From Balanoglossus misakiensis (taxonomy: Eukaryota; Hemichordata), in assembly GCA_040954595.2 (NCBI GenBank), contig CM082579.2, forward strand, positions 10,602,001-10,666,000: a stretch of DNA of 64,000 nucleotides, read 5' to 3'. The position numbers were made by a program, and so were the translations under genes. This document shows positions 24,007 through 37,500 of the stretch, one piece after another (position 1 is the first letter of the stretch; every line of letters starts with the position of its first letter). The notes beneath the pieces are model-generated. The model made no database searches. It was not told where the DNA came from and saw only the letters and a program-made list of their open reading frames with translations.

Positions 24007-25928
24007 ATGGATTGGCCAAGTCCACATGGTTCATGCGCTGACACTGACCCTGGCTACAGTCCATACCAAATACACCATCATGATAATAAAGTCTGCATCA
24101 AATCAACATCCAACGCACAGTGCAAGAAATCGTCGAAGAAATCCTCCAAGAAGGCTGTGCTGTTGAAGATTAAAGAGAAGATGCCGGAATCTGTGGGCAG
24201 CTTGGATTGGGGCAGTCTGCCGTCGGTTATCCTTCTCAAGATCTACAAGGTTCTGAGCTTAGTGGAGCGCGCTCGCGCATCTCTTGTCTGTCGGCACTGG
24301 AATGAAATCTACCATTCTGCGGAGTTGTGGCACACGTTTGAGTTTGAATTCAATCGAGACGCCACCTCCTACTTCAAGTCGACACCTCCAGAGTTGGTGA
24401 AGCAGGTCCTACAGCAGCACGTCCATCATTTGAAGTACGTCAGTCTGAAAGTCGACAGCAGTCGGGAGTCGGCAGAGGCTGCTTGCAGTATCCTCTCCCA
24501 GCTGGTCAATTGCTCGCTCAGCACGTTGGTCTTGATGTCTGCGGCGCGGCCCAGTTTCCAGCTGGTCTCCCAAGAGCACTTTGTGTCGGCCTTGACTGTG
24601 GTGTTCGTCAATTCCCGGGCCCTGTCCTCGATAGCTATTGATGACACACCAGTAGATGATCCATCTCTGAAAGTCTTAGTTGCCAACAGCCGAGATACAC
24701 TGACACTGCTGAAGATGAACAGCTGTCCACACATATCACCTGCAGGTAAGTAACTCTTGTTTTAATCATCAGCACTTGGCATGTATTATTAAGACTTGCC
24801 ATCTGGTGTATATGTTTGTACCAGCTTCCACTTTTAGTAGATACTTACAAGAATTCCTCATGAGGCCAAATAAAAAAATATGTTCTGTTCCGATTACCCA
24901 ACCTACCCTAATTTTAGCCCACCGACCCTAAACGTTTTAAAGCTTTGTAAACCGGATGTAAAAATAATGATGGCAATTATACAAAATTTATGAAAATTCT
25001 GCGAATCACGAAAATACTATGATGTCATTATTTGCTTAATGTGCTCCAACCAAACCCCATCTAACAAACATGAAGTCATGTCCCCCTCAGAAGAGTGTAA
25101 TTTCCTTGTACTGCTGGTAACAATATTTTCAATAGAAGTCAAAGTTACATTTCAAGTGTTCAAAAGTTCCTGCTTCTAGACATTTCGATTTTCTTTCATT
25201 TAATAATGTAAATCTCCCAGAAAAGATCAGTTAAACAAATCTGAGTATTGTTGTTCACGGTTGTACTATTTGTACCGACAGGTATCCTTTGTGTGGCTGA
25301 TTATTGCCATGGTCTGCATGAATTGGTACTTAACTACAACCACCTGACTGATGAATTTCTGATGGCCCTGTCGAGTGAAGAGCATGTGAAATTACAACAT
25401 CTTCGTATCGACGTGGCAACAGAAGAGAACAGCGATGCCCTGACGCACAGAATTTCCCAAGAGAGCTGGGTGGCGTTGTCCAAGCATTCACCCGATCTCA
25501 ATCTAGTCATGTATTTCTTTGTGACGAAGGACGAACACTTTGATCCGTTCTTTGAAGTAGAGACACCGGTGACACATCTGTATTTTTGCCGTTCGGTTGC
25601 TAAGGCCGTCATTGCGAGGGTCGGGGAGAACTCCCCCAAGCTGCAAGAGCTGGTGATCTGCGCCAATGGCAATATGCCGCTAGACGAGGAAGTGGTGAAA
25701 ATTGCACGCAACTGCAAAAACCTGTCCTCGCTAGGGTTGAGCGAGTGTGAGTTGTCATGCTCTGCGTTGGTGGAGGTCAGTCAGATCTGCGGCCCTAAAC
25801 TCATTGAGTTGTTTGTCATGGAAGACGTCTTGAGCGAAGACGGCATGTATGATAGAGAGACAGCATACTTGACCATCTCCAACTATCTGGGCCGATTTTG
25901 GGTGCCCGACTGCGTGCCATGTTGGTAG
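24007..25928 (+). CDS. FBXL3: FBXL3-like F-box and leucine-rich-repeat protein
   Basis: Substrate receptor of an SCF (SKP1-CUL1-F-box) ubiquitin ligase. In vertebrates FBXL3 and its paralogue FBXL21 bind cryptochromes and set circadian period. There are two coding exons, 24007-24745 and 25282-25928 (phase 1 junction inside PAG|ILCVAD), giving about 461 residues (human FBXL3 has 428; the extra is a longer N-terminus with a [10 protein letters not shown] basic stretch). The F-box spans about residues 65-110 ([32 protein letters not shown]). Near-identical family segments follow: [87 protein letters not shown]. The protein ends in PDCVPCW: the last residue is Trp, as in human FBXL3, whose C-terminal tail enters the cryptochrome FAD pocket. 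The ATG at 24007 is the first after stops in the 5' part of the exon; an untranslated acceptor is likely at 23908. Confidence 0.95.
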
Positions 25929-26079
25929 GATTGCATGTGCATGCAATTACACGTATACAAGTACTGATGGTAATTTGAACTAAATTTAGTGAAGTCAACC
26001 CTCTCCAGCCATGCTTCACTAGGACACTGAGTGTCATATTTGTCTCTCCTAAAGGTCTGTTAGTGATTAAAATCTCCAG

Positions 26080-26150
26080 TAACACATCTGTATTTTTGCC
26101 GTTCTGTTGCTAAGACTGTCATTGCAAGTTGTTAGGGGACTCCTCAAAAG
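26080..26150 (+). pseudogene. Decayed duplicate of a 71-bp piece of FBXL3 exon 2
   Basis: Positions 26080-26150 align with coding bases 25570-25640 (both contain acacatctgtatttttgccg, then gttgctaag, gtcattgc, ggggac/gaactcc), with about a dozen differences. It lies about 150 bp after the stop codon, so it is in or near the 3' UTR and is not translated as part of the gene. Confidence 0.75.
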
Positions 26151-26484
26151 TAAGACTATTGTTATTTTCTTGATTTTTGACACTGAGGGCGCTGTCTATG
26201 ACCTTGCATTCTTACAAACCGCCGTTCGTAACCATGTTCATTTTTGTTAACAAGAATATTGTCACCTTTCTCAATCTAAATTTATCTTTAAATATTTTCA
26301 GCTATATTAAGTGAAAATTTATTGACCAGTTGCCTCATCAGCGATTGAGGAAATTATTATACATGGAAAAGGATTTTTAAATTCTTCATCACAACTTATA
26401 TGTCAGTCTGTGTGTCAGTTATTCTGTTCATAGCTGGGCCGGCATACACTGGTTGCTTGTGGGAACACAAGTCAATGTATTGTA

Positions 26485-26660
26485 CAGTAAAACCTGTCTA
26501 AACCAAACCCTGTCTAATTTGGAAACCTGTCTATGTCAAACACATTTTCCTGTCCTTGACATAGAGCCACATGTTGAAAGAACCTCTATAAACCGGACAC
26601 CTCTACAAACTGAACAATTTCTTCTGTTACTTTGGTATTCGGTTTAGACAGGTTTTACTG
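26485..26660. mobile_element. Pogo/Tigger-like MITE, TIR CAGTAAAACCTGTCTAAAC
   Basis: A 176-bp element with terminal inverted repeats CAGTAAAACCTGTCTAAAC and GTTTAGACAGGTTTTACTG, flanked by TA on both sides (26483-26484 and 26661-26662). TA targets and CAGT-starting termini are typical of pogo-superfamily elements. Internal units of the form aacctctataaaccggacac are also characteristic. Confidence 0.85.
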
Positions 26661-27973
26661 TATACGTTAAGAACTGTTGTGAAGTGTAATTTAGAATTGT
26701 TGACATAGTATTGAACTTTAAAATTTTCACTTTACTTTTTGACCCAGACCACCAACTTAATGATGATTTTTTGTGATTGTCAAGTATCAGAAAACTTATC
26801 ATTGGTATATTTTATGATGATTATATAGTAACATACACCCATCAAAGTATAAAAATGCTATGACAGGCACATATATTTAACAATGACAATGTATAAGATT
26901 TTAACATATATCGTTGATGTTTAAAGAATATTTCACAACATATATTGTATTTATTATCTCTTACTGTTTCATTACTTGAAAAGTGCTTATTGCAGTCAGT
27001 ATGTGGATATAGATTTCAAAATTAGAAATATTTTGTAATGTTTTCATAATGGAAACCGGGTTTGTAATGTTTATGTACAGTAGGCCTTGAGATTAACACC
27101 TGCCCATCGTGGGCTGGTAAATTTCATTGTCATGTGCCTGGCTTGGCTGGTAATCGCTCATGGTTAGTGACAGGTCATCTAAAAATAAAATATTTTTGCA
27201 GGTTAATTTTCAGTGTACCTGCCGCACGTGAGGAAAAAAAGCTTTGAGACCAGCTATGTGTTCATTAGTCTTTTTCATGTACATACAAGACTTGCCAGAG
27301 CACAGTTTTCTTGCATATTTGCACAATCTGTGATTTCACAGTAGCCTAGCAACCATACCTGGAACTTTGTGGGGGGCTCCAAGAATCCCTGAGAACTTTA
27401 TTGGTTGACTGGCCGGCAGAGTAAATGTCAATTATCTTTTGTGGGCTGATCAAATCAGCTAAAATGGAATGTCTTCGTTGATATCAATATTTATGAGTAA
27501 TTGTCTCAGAGTGACAGATTGGTCGTTGCTGCATTTCACCTCTCCAAACAATATCAACTGTTACTATCGCCACTAGCAATGGAAGTTTTACCAATGTGGA
27601 ATAAATAACTTTCACTTCTCAAACATTGAACTTGTTTCGAGATTTTATCATAATGTTTGCACTGAAGCATGCTGCCATGTACAAGAGAAGGTGGGGACTG
27701 AAGTACATGTACATGTATGTGGCCTGCAGCTTTGGTTTCTTTGTCTACAGAAAATAAAATACTGATTGGATTTAAGGAAAATAAAAGTACAAATGAATTA
27801 CCTGCAATGATTGCACATCCCTCAAATGCCACGTCTCATTGTTTCACTATACGGTGTGTTATGGGTGAGGAGAACTCATAGGTTCTGTGCATGCACTGTA
27901 TATTTGACTACATGCAAAGAAACTTTGTACGAATTTCAATAGAAGTGATAAATGGAGCTCATGGGAACACATA

Positions 27974-28035
27974 TTAAAGGGACAAAGTCTCTCTCTCGTT
28001 GCCCTTTTCCATTAATTATGTTCGATAAAAGACAA
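27974..28035. mobile_element. Terminal fragment of the TTAAAGGGACAAAG MITE
   Basis: Only the first 60 or so bases of the left arm are present (TTAAAGGGACAAAGTCTC to gttcgataaaagacaa), followed by unrelated sequence. Confidence 0.75.
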
Positions 28036-28579
28036 GAAGGAATATCATTATGGGTAAGAAGTTATTTCCTCAAGGATTCGGATGCATGCATTGTGTGCAC
28101 GCACACAGTGTCAGAAAGGGCCTTCCCTGGGAATATTGAGAGGACTATCCATTACAGCATTAAAGCCCCATGAGCTGCCCAATATCACAATTTTCCACAC
28201 TATAATGCTTCAAATCTTCTCCCCCCCCCCCCTCCTTCAGAATCCTCACCATTACTTGTATTTGGATCGGTTTGTCATCCCTTGGCGACGCATACAACGA
28301 TAATTGTTTAAACGGGTGTGGCACCTGTTTAATATACCGGTATCACCTGTTGCAACATACAGCCACATTCAGGTGTCAATAATACATTCATGTATATATA
28401 TCAGTAAGCTTATGGACCAATCTAAGTTGGAAAGTATAATCATGAAAATAATGCAAAAAATAGCGTCAATGACAGTGTGGTCCCATTTGAGGATTAATAT
28501 GCAATTGTCATTTTAGGAGGGGATTTAAATTTCACCTATAATATTGCCCTTGATCGCTCAGGAGGCAATCCTAAACCAT

Positions 28580-31500
28580 GTCAAAATTTCTTCATTTTTT
28601 GAAAAAAACCATGGGTTATAGCTCATGAAAATCTTCAAAAAACGACGATTTTTCGACTTCGCGAATTTTCAAAAATTCTTCATTTTTTGAAAAAAATCAT
28701 TGGTTATAGCTCATGAAAATCTTCAAAAAACGACGATTATTCAACTTTGCGAATGTTCAAAATTTCTTCATTTTTTGATAAAAATCATGGGTTATAGCTC
28801 ATGAAAATCTTCAAAAAACGACGATTTTTCGACTTTGACAATTTTCAAAATTTCTTCATTTTTGAAAAAAACATGGGTTATAGCTCATGAAAATCTTCAA
28901 AATCGACGATTTTTCGACTTTGCGAATTTTCAAAATTTCTTCATTTTTTGAAAAAAATCATGGGTTATAGCTCATGAAAATCTTCAAAAAAACGACGATT
29001 TTTTGACTGTGCGAATTTTCAAATTTTCTTCATTTTTTGAAAAAAACCGTGGGTTGTAGCTCATGAAAATCTTCAAAAAACGACGATTTTTCGACTTTGC
29101 AAATGTTCAAAAATTCTTCATTTTTTTAAAAAAATCATGGGTTATAGCTCATGAAAATCTTCAAAAAACGACGATTTTTCGACTTTGCGAATGTTCAAAA
29201 TTTCTTGATTTTTTGATAAAAATTATGGGTTATAGCTCATGAAAATCTTTAAAAAAACGACAGTTTTTCGTCTTTGCGAATTTTCAAAATTTCTTCATTT
29301 TTTGAAAAAAATCATGGGTTATAGCTCATGAAAATCTTCAAAAAACGACGATTTTTCGACTTTGCGAATATATGTTCAATATTTCTTCATTTTTTGATAA
29401 AAATCATGGGTTATAGCTCATGAAAATCTTTAAAAAAACGACAGTTTTTCGTCTTTGCGAATTTTCAAAATTTCTTCATTTTTGAAAAAAAATCATGGGT
29501 TATAGCTCATGAAAATCTTCAAAAAACGACGATTTTTCGACTTTGCGAATTTTCAAAAATTCTTCATTTTTTGAAAAAAAATCATGGGTTATAGCTCATG
29601 AAAATCTTCAAAAAACGACGATTTTTCGACTTTGCGAATTTTCAAAAATTCTTCATTTTTTGATAAAAATTATGGGTTATAGCTCATGAAAATCTTTAAA
29701 AAAAACGACAGTTTTTCGTCTTTGCGAATTTTCAAAATTTCTTCATTTTTTGAAAAAAATCATGGGTTATAGCTCATGAAAATCTTCAAAAAACGACGAT
29801 TTTTCGACTTTGCGAATGTTCAAAAATTCTTCATTTTTTGAAAAAAATCATGGGTTATAGCTCATGAAAATCTTCAAAAAACGACGATTTTTCGACTTTG
29901 CGAATGTTCAAAATTTCTTCATTTTTTGAAAAAAATCATGGGTTATAGCTCATGAAAATCTTCAAAAAAAGACGATTTTTTGACTTTGAGATTTTCAAAA
30001 TTTCTTCATTTTTTGAAAAAAACCATGGGTTATAGCTCATGAAAATCTTCAAAAAACGACGATTTTTCGACTTTGCGAATTTTCAAAAATTCTTCATTTT
30101 TTTTAAAAAATCATGGGTTATAGCTCATGAAAATCTTCAAAAAACGACGATTTTTCGACTTTGCGAATGTTCAAAATTTCTTCATTTTTTGATAAAAATT
30201 ATGGGTTATAGCTCATGAAAATCTTCAAAAAAACGGCGATTTTTTGACTGTGCCAATTTTCAAAATTTCTTCATTTTTTGAAAAAAATCATGGGTTATAG
30301 CTCATGAAAATCTTCAAAAAACGACGATTTTTCGACTTTGTGAATGTTCAAAAATTCTTCATTTTTTGAAAAAAATCATGGGTTAAAGCTCATGAAAATC
30401 TTCAAAAAACGACGATTTTTCGACTTTGCGAATGTTCAAAATTTCTTCATTTTTTGAAAAAAATCATGGGTTATAGCTCATGAAAATCTTTAAAAAAAAC
30501 GACAGTTTTTCGTCTTTGCGAATTTTCAAAATTTCTTCATTTTTTGAAAAAAATCATGGGTTATAGCTCATGAAAATCTTCAAAAAACGACGATTTTTCG
30601 ACTTTGCGAATGTTCAAAAATTCTTCATTTTTTGAAAAAAATCATGGGTTATAGCTCATGAAAATCTTCAAAAAACGACGATTTTTCGACTTTGCGAATG
30701 TTCAAAATTTCTTCATTTTTTGAAAAAAATCATGGGTTATAGCTCATGAAAATCTTCAAAAAAAGACGATTTTTTGACTTTGAGATTTTCAAAATTTCTT
30801 CATTTTTTGAAAAAAACCATGGGTTATAGCTCATGAAAATCTTCAAAAAACGACGATTTTTCGACTTTGCGAATTTTCAAAAATTCTTCATTTTTTTTAA
30901 AAAATCATGGGTTATAGCTCATGAAAATCTTCAAAAAACGACGATTTTTCGACTTTGCGAATGTTCAAAATTTCTTCATTTTTTGATAAAAATTATGGGT
31001 TATAGCTCATGAAAATCTTCAAAAAAACGGCGATTTTTTGACTGTGCCAATTTTCAAAATTTCTTCATTTTTTGAAAAAAATCATGGGTTATAGCTCATG
31101 AAAATCTTCAAAAAAACGACGATTTTTTGACTGTGCGAATTTTCAAATTTGCTTCATTTTTTGAAAAAAACCGTGGGTTGTAGCTCATGAAAATCTTCAA
31201 AAAACGACGATTTTTCGACTTTGCGAATGTTCAAAATTTCTTCATTTTTTGAAAAAAATCATGGGTTATAGCTCATGAAAATCTTTAAAAAAAACGACAG
31301 TTTTTCGTCTTTGCGAATTTTCAAAATTTCTTCATTTTTTGAAAAAAATCATGGGTTATAGCTCATGAAAATCTTCAAAAAACGACGATTTTTCGACTTT
31401 GCGAATGTTCAAAAATTCTTCATTTTTTGAAAAAAATCATGGGTTATAGCTCATGAAAATCTTCAAAAAACGACGATTTTTCGACTTTGCGAATGTTCAA

Positions 31501-34500
31501 AATTTCTTCATTTTTTGAAAAAAATCATGGGTTATAGCTCATGAAAATCTTCAAAAAAAGACGATTTTTTGACTTTGAGATTTTCAAAATTTCTTCATTT
31601 TTTGAAAAAAACCATGGGTTATAGCTCATGAAAATCTTCAAAAAACGACGATTTTTCGACTTTGCGAATTTTCAAAATTTCTTCATTTTTTGAAAAAAAT
31701 CATGGGTTTATAGCTCATGAAAATCTTCAAAAAACGACGATTTTTCGACTTTGAGAATTTTCAAGATTTCTTCATTTTTTGAAAAAAACCATGGGTTATA
31801 GCTCATGAAAATCTTCAAAAAACGACGATTTTTCGACTTTGCCAATTTTCAAAATTTCTTCATTTTTTGATAAAAATTATGGGTTATAGCACATGAAAAT
31901 CTTCAAAAAACGACGATTTTTCGTCTTTGCGAATTTTCAAAATTTCTTCATTTTTTGATAAAAATCATGGGTTATAGCTCATGAAAATCTTCAAAAAACG
32001 ACGATTTTTCGACTTTGCGAATTTTCAAAAATTCTTCATTTTTTGAAAAAAATCATGGGTTATAGCTCATGAAAATCTTCAAAAAACGACGATTATTCGA
32101 CTTTGCGAATGTTCAAAATTTCTTCATTTTTTGATAAAAATCATGGGTTATAGCTCATGAAAATCTTCAAAAAAAGACGATTTTTTGACTTTGAGATTTT
32201 CAAAATTTCTTCATTTTTTGAAAAAAACCATGGGTTATAGCTCATGAAAATCTTCAAAAAACGACGATTTTTCGACTTAGCGAATTTTCAAAAATTCTTC
32301 ATTTTTTAAAAAAAATCATGGGTTATAGCTCATGAAAATCTTCAAAAAAGGACGATTTTTCGACTTTGCGAATTTTCAAAATTTCTTCATTTTTTGATAA
32401 AAATTATGGGTTATAGCTCATGAAAATCTTTAAAAAAACGACAGTTTTTCGTCTTTGCGAATTTTCAAAATTTCTTCATTTTTTGAAAAAAATCATGGGT
32501 TATAGCTCATGAAAATCTTCAAAAAACGACGATTTTTCGACTTTGCGAATGTTCAAAAATTCTTCATTTTTTGAAAAAAATCATGGGTTATAGCTCATGA
32601 AAATCTTCAAAAAACGACGATTATTCGACTTTGCGAATGTTCAAAATTTCTTCATTTTTTGATAAAAATCATGGGTTATAGCTCATGAAAATCTTCAAAA
32701 AACGACGATTTTTCGACTTTGCGAATGTTCAAAATTTCTTCATTTTTTGATAAAAATTATGGGTTATAGCTCATGAAAATCTTCAAAAAACGACAATTTT
32801 TCGTCTTTGCGAATTTTCAAAATTTCTTCATTTTTTGAAAAAAATCATGGGTTTATAGCTCATGAAAATCTTCAAAAAACGACGATTTTTCGACTTTGAG
32901 AATTTTCAAAATTTCTTCATTTTTTGAAAAAAACCATGGGTTATAGCTCATGAAAATCTTCAAAAAACGACGATTTTTCGACTTTGCCAATTTTCAAAAT
33001 TTCTTCATTTTTTGATAAAAATTATGGGTTATAGCACATGAAAATCTTCAAAAAACGACGATTTTTCGTCTTTGCGAATTTTCAAAATTTCTTCATTTTT
33101 TGATAAAAATCATGGGTTATAGCTCATGAAAATCTTCAAAAAACGACGATTTTTCGACTTTGCGAATTTTCAAAAATTCTTCATTTTTTGAAAAAAATCA
33201 TGGGTTATAGCTCATGAAAATCTTCAAAAAACGACGATTATTCGACTTTGCGAATGTTCAAAATTTCTTCATTTTTTGATAAAAATCATGGGTTATAGCT
33301 CATGAAAATCTTCAAAAAAAGACGATTTTTTGACTTTGAGATTTTCAAAATTTCTTCATTTTTTGAAAAAAAACATGGGTTATAGCTCATGAAAATCTTC
33401 AAAAAAGGACGATTTTTCGACTTTGCCAATTTTCAAAATTTCTTCATTTTTTGATAAAAATTATGGGTTATAGCTCATGAAAATCTTTAAAAAACGACGA
33501 TTTTTCGACTTTGCCAATTTTCAAAATTTCTTCATTTTTTGATAAAAATTATGGGTTATAGCACATGAAAATCTTCAAAAAACGACGATTTTTCGTGTTT
33601 GCGAATTTTCAAAATTTCTTCATTTTTTGATAAAAATCATGGGTTATAGCTCATGAAAATCTTCAAAAAACGACGATTTTTCGACTTTGCGAATTTTCAA
33701 AAATTCTTCATTTTTTGAAAAAAATCATGGGTTATAGCTCATGAAAATCTTCAAAAAATGACGATTATTCGACTTTGCGAATGTTCAAAATGTCTTCATT
33801 TTTTGATAAAAATCATGGGTTATAGCTCATGAAAATCTTCAAAAAAAGACGATTTTTTGACTTTGAGATTTTCAAAATTTCTTCATTTTTTGAAAAAAAA
33901 CCATGGGTTATAGCTCATGAAAATCTTCAAAAAACGAAGATTTTTCGACTTAGCGAATTTACAAAAATTCTTCATTTTTTTAAAAAAATCATGGGTTATA
34001 GCTCATGAAAATCTTCAAAAAAGGACGATTTTTCGACTTTGCGAATTTTCAAAATTTCTTCATTTTTTGATAAAAATTATGGGTTATAGCTCATGAAAAT
34101 CTTTAAAAAAACGACAGTTTTTCGTCTTTGCGAATTTTCAAAATTTCTTCATTTTTTGAAAAAAATCATGGGTTATAGCTCATGAAAATCTTCAAAAAAC
34201 GACGATTTTTCGACTTTGCGAATGTTCAAAAATTCTTCATTTTTTGATAAAAATCATGGGTTATAGCTCATGAAAATCTTCAAAAAACGACGATTTTTCG
34301 ACTTTGCGAATTTTCAAAAATTCTTCATTTTTTGAAAAAAATCATGGGTTATAGCTCATGAAAATCTTCAAAAAACGACGATTATTCGACTTTGCGAATG
34401 TTCAAAATTTCTTCATTTTTTGATAAAAATCATGGGTTATAGCTCATGAAAATCTTCAAAAAAAGACGATTTTTTGACTTTGAGATTTTCAAAATTTCTT

Positions 34501-37500
34501 CATTTTTTGAAAAAAACCATGGGTTATAGCTCATGAAAATCTTCAAAAAACGACGATTTTTCGACTTAGCGAATTTTCAAAAATTCTTCATTTTTTTAAA
34601 AAAATCATGGGTTATAGCTCATGAAAATCTTCAAAAAAGGACGATTTTTCGACTTTGCGAATTTTCAAAATTTCTTCATTTTTTGATAAAAATTTTGGGT
34701 TATAGCTCATGAAAATCTTTAAAAAAACGACAGTTTTTCGTCTTTGCGAATGTTCAAAATTTCTTCATTTTTTGATAAAAATCATGGGTTATAGCTCATG
34801 AAAATCTTCAAAAAAAGACGATTTTTTGACTTTGAGATTTTCAAAATTTCTTCATTTTTTGAAAAAAAACCATGGGTTATAGCTCATGAAAATCTTCAAA
34901 AAACGACGATTTTTCGACTTAGCGAATTTACAAAAATTCTTCATTTTTTTAAAAAAATCATGGGTTATAGCTCATGAAAATCTTCAAAAAACGACGATTT
35001 TTCGACTTAGCGAATTTTCAAAATTTCTTCATTTTTTGATAAAAATTATGGGTTATAGCTCATGAAAATCTTTAAAAAAACGACAGTTTTTCGTCTTTGC
35101 GAATTTTCAAAATTTCTTCATTTTTTGAAAAAAATCATGGGTTATAGCTCATGAAAATCTTCAAAAAACGACGATTTTTCGACTTTGCGAATGTTCAAAA
35201 ATTCTTCATTTTTTGATAAAAATCATGGGTTATAGCTCATGAAAATCTTCAAAAAAAAGACGATTTTTTGACTTTGAGATTTTCAAAATTTCTTCATTTT
35301 TTGAAAAAAACCATGGGTTATAGCTCATGAAAATCTTCAAAAAACGACGATTTTTCGACTTAGCGAATTTTCAAAAATTCTTCATTTTTTTAAAAAAATC
35401 ATGGGTTATAGCTCATGAAAATCTTCAAAAAAGGACGATTTTTCGACTTTGCGAATTTTCAAAATTTCTTCATTTTTTGATAAAAATTATGGGTTATAGC
35501 TCATGAAAATCTTAAAAAAAACGATAGTTTTTCGTCTTTGCGAATTTTCAAAATTTCTTCATTTTTTGAAAAAAATCATGGGTTATATCTCATGAAAATC
35601 TTCAAAAAACGACGATTTTTCGACTTTGCGAATGTTTAAAAATTCTTCATTTTTTGAAAAAAATCATGGGTTATAGCTCATGAAAATTTTCAAAAAACGA
35701 CGATTATTCGACTTTGCGAATGTTCAAAATTTCTTCATTTTTTGATAAAAATCATGGGTTATAGCTCATGAAAATCTTCAAAAAACGACGATTTTTCGAC
35801 TTTGCGAATGTTCAAAATTTCTTCATTTTTTGAAAAAAATCATGGGTTATAGCTCATGAAAATCTTCAAAAAACGACGATTATTCGACTTTGCGAATGTT
35901 CAAAATTTCTTCATTTTTTGATAAAAATCATGGGTTATAGCTCATGAAAATCTTCAAAAAAACGGCGATTTTTTGACTGTGCCAATTTTCAAAATTTCTT
36001 CATTTTTTGAAAAAAATCATGGGTTATAGCTCATGAAAATCTTCAAAAAACGACGATTTTTCGACTTTGCGAATGTTCAAAATTTCTTCATTTTTTGATA
36101 AAAATTATGGGTTATAGCTCATGAAAATCTTCAAAAAACGACGATTTTTCGACTTTGCGAATTTTCAAAATTTCTTCATTTTTTGAAAAAAACCATGGGT
36201 TATAGCTCATGAAAATCTTCAAAAAACGACGATTTTTCGACTTTGCCAATTTTCAAAATTTCTTCATTTTTTGATAAAAATTATGGGTTATAGCACATGA
36301 AAATCTTCAAAAAACGACGATTTTTCGTCATTGCGAATTTTCAAAATTTCTTCATTTTTTGAAAAAAATCATGGGTTATAGCTCATGAAAATCTTCAAAA
36401 AACGACGATTATTCGACTTTGCGAATGTTCAAAATTTCTTCATTTTTTGATAAAAATCATGGGTTATAGCTCATGAAAATCTTCAAAAAAACGGCGATTT
36501 TTTGACTGTGCCAATTTTCAAAATTTCTTCATTTTTTGAAAAAAATCATGGGTTATAGCTCATGAAAATCTTCAAAAAACGACGATTTTTCGACTTTGTG
36601 AATGTTCAAAAATTCTTCATTTTTTGAAAAAAATCATGGGTTAAAGCTCATGAAAATCTTCAAAAAACGACGATTTTTCGACTTTGCGAATGTTCAAAAT
36701 TTCTTCATTTTTTGAAAAAAATCATGGGTTATAGCTCATGAAAATCTTTAAAAAAAACGACAGTTTTTCGTCTTTGCGAATTTTCAAAATTTCTTCATTT
36801 TTTGAAAAAAATCATGGGTTATAGCTCATGAAAATCTTCAAAAAACGACGATTTTTCGACTTTGCGAATGTTCAAAAATTCTTCATTTTTTGAAAAAAAT
36901 CATGGGTTATAGCTCATGAAAATCTTCAAAAAACGACGATTTTTCGACTTTGCGAATGTTCAAAATTTCTTCATTTTTTGAAAAAAATCATGGGTTATAG
37001 CTCATGAAAATCTTCAAAAAAAGACGATTTTTTGACTTTGAGATTTTCAAAATTTCTTCATTTTTTGAAAAAAACCATGGGTTATAGCTCATGAAAATCT
37101 TCAAAAAACGACGATTTTTCGACTTTGCGAATTTTCAAAAATTCTTCATTTTTTTTAAAAAATCATGGGTTATAGCTCATGAAAATCTTCAAAAAACGAC
37201 GATTTTTCGACTTTGCGAATGTTCAAAATTTCTTCATTTTTTGATAAAAATTATGGGTTATAGCTCATGAAAATCTTCAAAAAAACGGCGATTTTTTGAC
37301 TGTGCCAATTTTCAAAATTTCTTCATTTTTTGAAAAAAATCATGGGTAATAGCTCATGAAAATCTTCAAAAAAACGACGATTTTTTGACTGTGCGAATTT
37401 TCAAATTTGCTTCATTTTTTGAAAAAAACCGTGGGTTGTAGCTCATGAAAATCTTCAAAAAACGACGATTTTTCGACTTTGCGAATGTTCAAAATTTCTT

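Larger units (their letters stand above)
26151..28579. other. Intergenic DNA between FBXL3 and the satellite
   Basis: No coding exon was recognised. It holds the pogo-like MITE at 26485-26660, a terminal fragment of the TTAAAGGGACAAAG family at 27974-28035 and a C-run at about 28221. The last 80 bases before the array show no monomer similarity. Confidence 0.5.
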
